NCBI GenBank assembly: GCA_033558025.1
Contig: JAUCEF010000007.1
Span: 1,612,001 to 1,676,000, forward strand
DNA length: 64,000 nt
Reading direction: 5' to 3'
Source: Phytophthora sp. 'mugwort'
Lineage: Eukaryota; Oomycota; Peronosporomycetes; Peronosporales; Peronosporaceae
The stretch's first letter is position 1; each line of letters begins with the position of its first letter. Of the stretch, positions 60,791-64,000 are shown one piece after another. The position numbers and the translations under genes are program-made. The notes under the pieces were generated by a model. It searched no databases. It was not told the DNA's origin and saw only the letters and a program-made list of their open reading frames with translations.

Positions 60791-62358
60791 AGCCTTTGTG
60801 GCAACGCATCGAGAAACACGTTGAGCGTGCCAGGCTTGTACTCCACGCGGAGGTTGTATTCCGCGAAAAAGGATAGCCACCTCGCCATCCGTTGGGACAA
60901 ATGGTGCGAATTCGTCGCCGTCCGCAAGGATACGTGATCTGTGTAGATCACAAAGGGCTGGAAGCCCAGGAGGTGCACCCGGAACTTGACAAGGGCGTAC
61001 CTCATGGCAAGCAGCTCTTTGTCATGAACCGGGTAGTTCGGTTCGGCAGCCTGGAGCTGCCTGGACTGAAACGAGATCACTCGTTCACGTCCTGCAGCAT
61101 CGTGCCGCAGCAATGTACATTCGATTTCGTAATCAGATGCATCGCAGACGACGCTGAACGGTTTCGTCTCGTTCGGCGGCCCAGGACAGGCGCCTTCTGC
61201 AGGCTTACCTTGACATTGTCAAAGGCTTCCTGGTGCTCACGCCCCTAGTGCCAGTCGGTATCCTTCTTCAGAAGATCCGAGCAAGGATCTAGCCAGATCC
61301 GTGTATCCTTCACTGTAATGTTGCAGGTAGTTGGTCAAGCCCAGCCACCTCCTCAAGTCCTTCTGAGACCTTGGCGTTAGCCAAGCCGAAATGGCTTTGA
61401 CCTTCTCTGGGTCGGCTCGAACGCCGACGTTGCTGACGAAGCAACCGATAACTTTGATCTATTGTGCCGCGAAGACGCACTTGTCGATGTTGATCTTGAG
61501 CTTGTTCGCTCTCACGATCTCTAACACTCGACGGAGGTGCTCCAAATGCATCTCCACAGCCTTCTAACCTCACTCAGCACGGTTATGGACGAAGATGTCA
61601 TCGAAGTACGACTGTGTGTACGCACGCAGCGGTCTAAACAACTGCGTGACCAGGTGGGAGTGGCTGTGATACCTCAGGGCCTGTCTAATGTCGCCGGAGC
61701 ATTAGACAGGCGCTGTGGCCTCACAAGCCACTCCCAGAGCATACCGCTCGGGGTGCTCACTGCGGTGAGCGGGATGTCGCTCGCCCTCGCGCACCAAGAT
61801 ATGGAAGTATCCGTCCACCAGATCCAGGACGCTGTATAACTCGTACCTGGCCATATTGTTCAACAACACATCTTCCGGGATGTGTTGTTGCGGGATGGGT
61901 TTCTGATCCGGCACCGTCGCGCTGCTCAGCTTATTGAAAGCATGATTCAGACGCCACTTCCCGTTCGGCTTCGAGTGCGGGATTCGATCCCCGCACCATA
62001 CTGCCTTGGCCTTAGAGGCGAAGAAGGCATCAATGACCTCGCACTGCTCGCGAGGCAGTGGCCATTGTCTGGTGACACAGTACTTTGTGCTGATCCCACG
62101 ATCCGGTGGGAGTTGAGACGGTGGATCCTTGGACACCACGTCCTCGAACTCCTTCATCAAAGGATACACCGGACCCTTCGGGTTCTCGAGAAACTCAGAA
62201 CCCAAGCGCGAAGCACGCTGGGACGAGAATGCCTCCAGGACACCCTCGTCTATTATCGAGGGGGAATGCAATTCCTTAGGGGTGGAGTATTGCTTCAAGA
62301 GAACCACCTCCGTGATCTTCCCGGCCTTCCGGTCGGCCAGGAAACCAGTCGGTGCCAA
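60791..62358 (-). pseudogene. Gypsy 2 reverse transcriptase and RNase H, broken and truncated
   Basis: The frame starting at 62358 reads VYPLMKEFEDVVSKDPPSQL, CVTRQWPLPREQCEVIDAFF and LYSVLDLVDGYFHILVREGE. The catalytic YFDDIFVH is intact at 61608-61585 in another frame. Then come LKINIDKCVFAAQ and a stop, the connection domain, VVCDASDYEIECTLLRHDAA (RNase H) and KELLAMRYALVKFR. The last pol words are VEYKPGTLNVFLDALPQRLE before satellite sequence takes over. Confidence 0.88.
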
Positions 62359-62971
62359 CTCTTAGAGGCTCAGGAGCTCTGACACCTCGGGCAGCGGCTC
62401 TAGCTGGATGCCGCCTGCCTTGTCTCGATGACAGGTCTCGCCGTCGAGGATGTGATAACACCCTTCGACTGGCCGCGTCGCACGAACCCCGGCCCTGGGT
62501 TCCGAGTCGCTTAAAGCGACTCCAGTCGGAATTGACTTCAGACTAGACTTGCGGTGTCGACTATGTCGTCGACGGCGATCGCGACGTGGTACCACGTTAC
62601 TCACGTCTATAGACGTCTCATTGACGACGTCCAAAGCCTATAGGGCTTCGTGTGGAACATGGTTACCCACACAAGAAGCCATACCATCGAGTGAAGATGG
62701 ACTACTACTGACTTGGCTTGTACGCTGACGTTAAACAGAACGTGCAGCCCTGCCCGAACTGTAGCGCAAGCAAGATCCGACCCCAACTTTGCGGGTATTC
62801 TTTTCGCGGGTCTCGCCGCTTATTCTCCAGTTGAGGTCTAGGCGACCTGGTGTGGAACGATGTTACACACACAGGAAACGCTTCGCGCGTCTTCCTCGCC
62901 AGTTTCAGCCTGGGTGACCCGGTGTGGACCTTGGTTACCCACCAGGTCGGTGTCGCCTGGCACCGCCACTC

Positions 62972-63470
62972 TTAAAGCCTTGGCCACCTGTCTAGATTCC
63001 AGGGGAGGGGGTCGAGAGCTATCCTGTACGGACTGCCGCACTCGACCAGGTGCAGCTTCTGCTGCCACCGTTCTGGGGAGTCACTCAATACGTCGGCGGC
63101 TCCCGATTGCTGGGTCATATTCCCGCCTCTGCCAGTAACTGCGGGTCGGCTGGTCCCTGTGGCTTTGTTTCGCCATTCGATCCATGGCTTATGTTTCTCG
63201 AGCCAGGAAATGCCCAGGATCAAGTAATACTTGTCCATCTCTAGAACAGAAAACTGTTCCAAACTGTCGAAGTCCTCGAACTTCACAGTTAGATCCACAT
63301 GGATCTTGGGAACGGTAATCACCGTCCCGTCGACCAGTTGTACCGACACTGTCCCGTTGCCTTTGCTTTCTCGTAAAGTATCGGCCAGCTTGTTTGCTGC
63401 TCTCCGCAACAGTCCAGCGGCGTGCGAAGTTCTTCGCCGGCCCGGAGTCTATCAGACTCGGAAGGGATGG
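62972..63470 (-). pseudogene. Gypsy 2 aspartic protease, broken
   Basis: LIDSGPAKNFARR with the Asp-Ser-Gly motif is read near 63453-63415; a frame change follows, then RRAANKLADTLRESKGNG, VPKIHVDLTVKFEDFDS and LILGISWLEKHKPWIEW, the counterpart of ILGMAWLERHEPWI in Gypsy 1. A linker with repeated 'tgtggaac..ggttaccca' words separates it from RT (62500-62960). Confidence 0.8.
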
Positions 63471-63627
63471 GTATATCCCCCTACACTTATGTGTAATACT
63501 AGCAGCCCGACGCTGCCCTTCTCCAATTCGAGAGTGCGAAGTCTCTCAGGGGCTAAATCTCCATGGTGCGCACCACTCGCGCACCGCTCATGAAGAATTA
63601 GTTCTTCCCCAGTAGGTCGCCCCGCCC

Positions 63628-64000
63628 CTACTCGTGCCCTGCGTTCCGCTGCCCATGGGGTCGCGGCCTTAGCCAGCGATCCTTGAGCGCGATGGGCTTG
63701 GGAGAGAAACGTTTTCGCTGCCCCCCCCCCCCCGCAGGACAGGCACGTGCTATGTGCCCTAGCTTACCACAGCTATAGCAGCGAATATCATGCTGCTCGG
63801 CGAGCCCAAGTTCCATGTGAACTAGCCCGCTGGGGGCTCCGCCCTTGGCCGTCGTCGCCGGCGTGCGTGTCTGGCGGTGACTGACTCCTCCTGGAGGGCG
63901 ACTTGGGTCGTCTCTTTCAGAGTATTGGCCTGCACCCGACCCAACTTGGTGCGGACCTGGCCTACTCTTAGGCCGTCCATGAACCCTGTCACCTTGATGT
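63628..64000 (-). pseudogene. Gypsy 2 gag C-terminal part (runs off window end)
   Basis: RCYSCGKLGHIARACPAGG is a canonical CX2CX4HX4C zinc knuckle, followed by QRKRFSPKPIALKDRW. Towards the window end other frames read FMDGLRVGQVRTKLGRVQAN and TLKETTQVALQEE, the usual C-terminal part of the Gypsy capsid. A run of 13 C lies at about 63721-63733. The start is outside the window. Confidence 0.8.

Larger units (their letters stand above)
60791..64000 (-). mobile_element. Second Gypsy-type retrotransposon (Gypsy 2), minus strand, partial
   Basis: From the window end downwards come gag zinc knuckle, protease, RT and RNase H in Gypsy order. The proteins resemble Gypsy 1 (for example CVTRQWPLPREQC in both) but differ at many residues, so it is another family or subfamily. 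It is cut at about 60790 by satellite sequence before any integrase, and its 5' part lies beyond base 64000. No LTR is in the window. Confidence 0.88.

Overview
The window looks like nuclear DNA of an oomycete, most likely Phytophthora or a close relative. The evidence is two intronless genes of about 12.3 kb, each for a single-chain fungal-type fatty acid synthase (FAS; beta and alpha halves fused, two acyl carrier protein domains), lying in DNA full of decayed Copia, Gypsy, Mutator-like, pogo-like and PIF/Harbinger elements. No bacterial gene, operon, CRISPR array, rRNA or tRNA was seen. The species cannot be fixed from the sequence alone.

Layout. 1-935: minus-strand remnant of a Mutator-like (MULE/FAR1-type) transposase. 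2390-7986: old Copia element with both LTRs and a probable target-site duplication. 8414-14600: second, different Copia remnant, split by a complete pogo-like DNA transposon (11237-13562, TA duplication). 14601-17119: mostly unassigned. 17123-20022: PIF/Harbinger element with terminal repeats, TAA duplication, a Myb-like gene and a transposase gene. 20635-32958 and 35907-48275: the two FAS genes, tandem on the minus strand. Between them lies a small non-autonomous terminal-inverted-repeat element (34477-35315) that seems to carry a captured GC-rich gene fragment. 48276-50599: unassigned. 50600-60721: tandem satellite of about 110 bp per unit, interrupted by a 7.9-kb chromodomain Gypsy element (52134-60062, duplication ATCGG). 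60722-64000: a second Gypsy element, minus strand, cut off by the satellite and by the window end.

The FAS genes are the only genes here that look intact. Each protein holds every activity needed to make long-chain acyl-CoA: AT, ER, DH, MPT, ACP1, ACP2, KR, KS and a phosphopantetheinyl transferase to activate the ACPs. The two copies are almost identical at DNA level over most of their length but have sharply bounded divergent blocks (N-terminus, part of MPT, the ACP2-KR linker, short KR and KS stretches), which points to repeated gene conversion between older paralogues. Their different N-termini raise the possibility of different cellular locations.

The most unusual features are the mosaic FAS pair, the gene-fragment-carrying element between them, a self-templated inverted insertion in one FAS copy, the satellite whose unit runs in frame with Gypsy pol, and a long antisense reading frame inside the Gypsy element. 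All alignments were made by eye; no search or computation was run.
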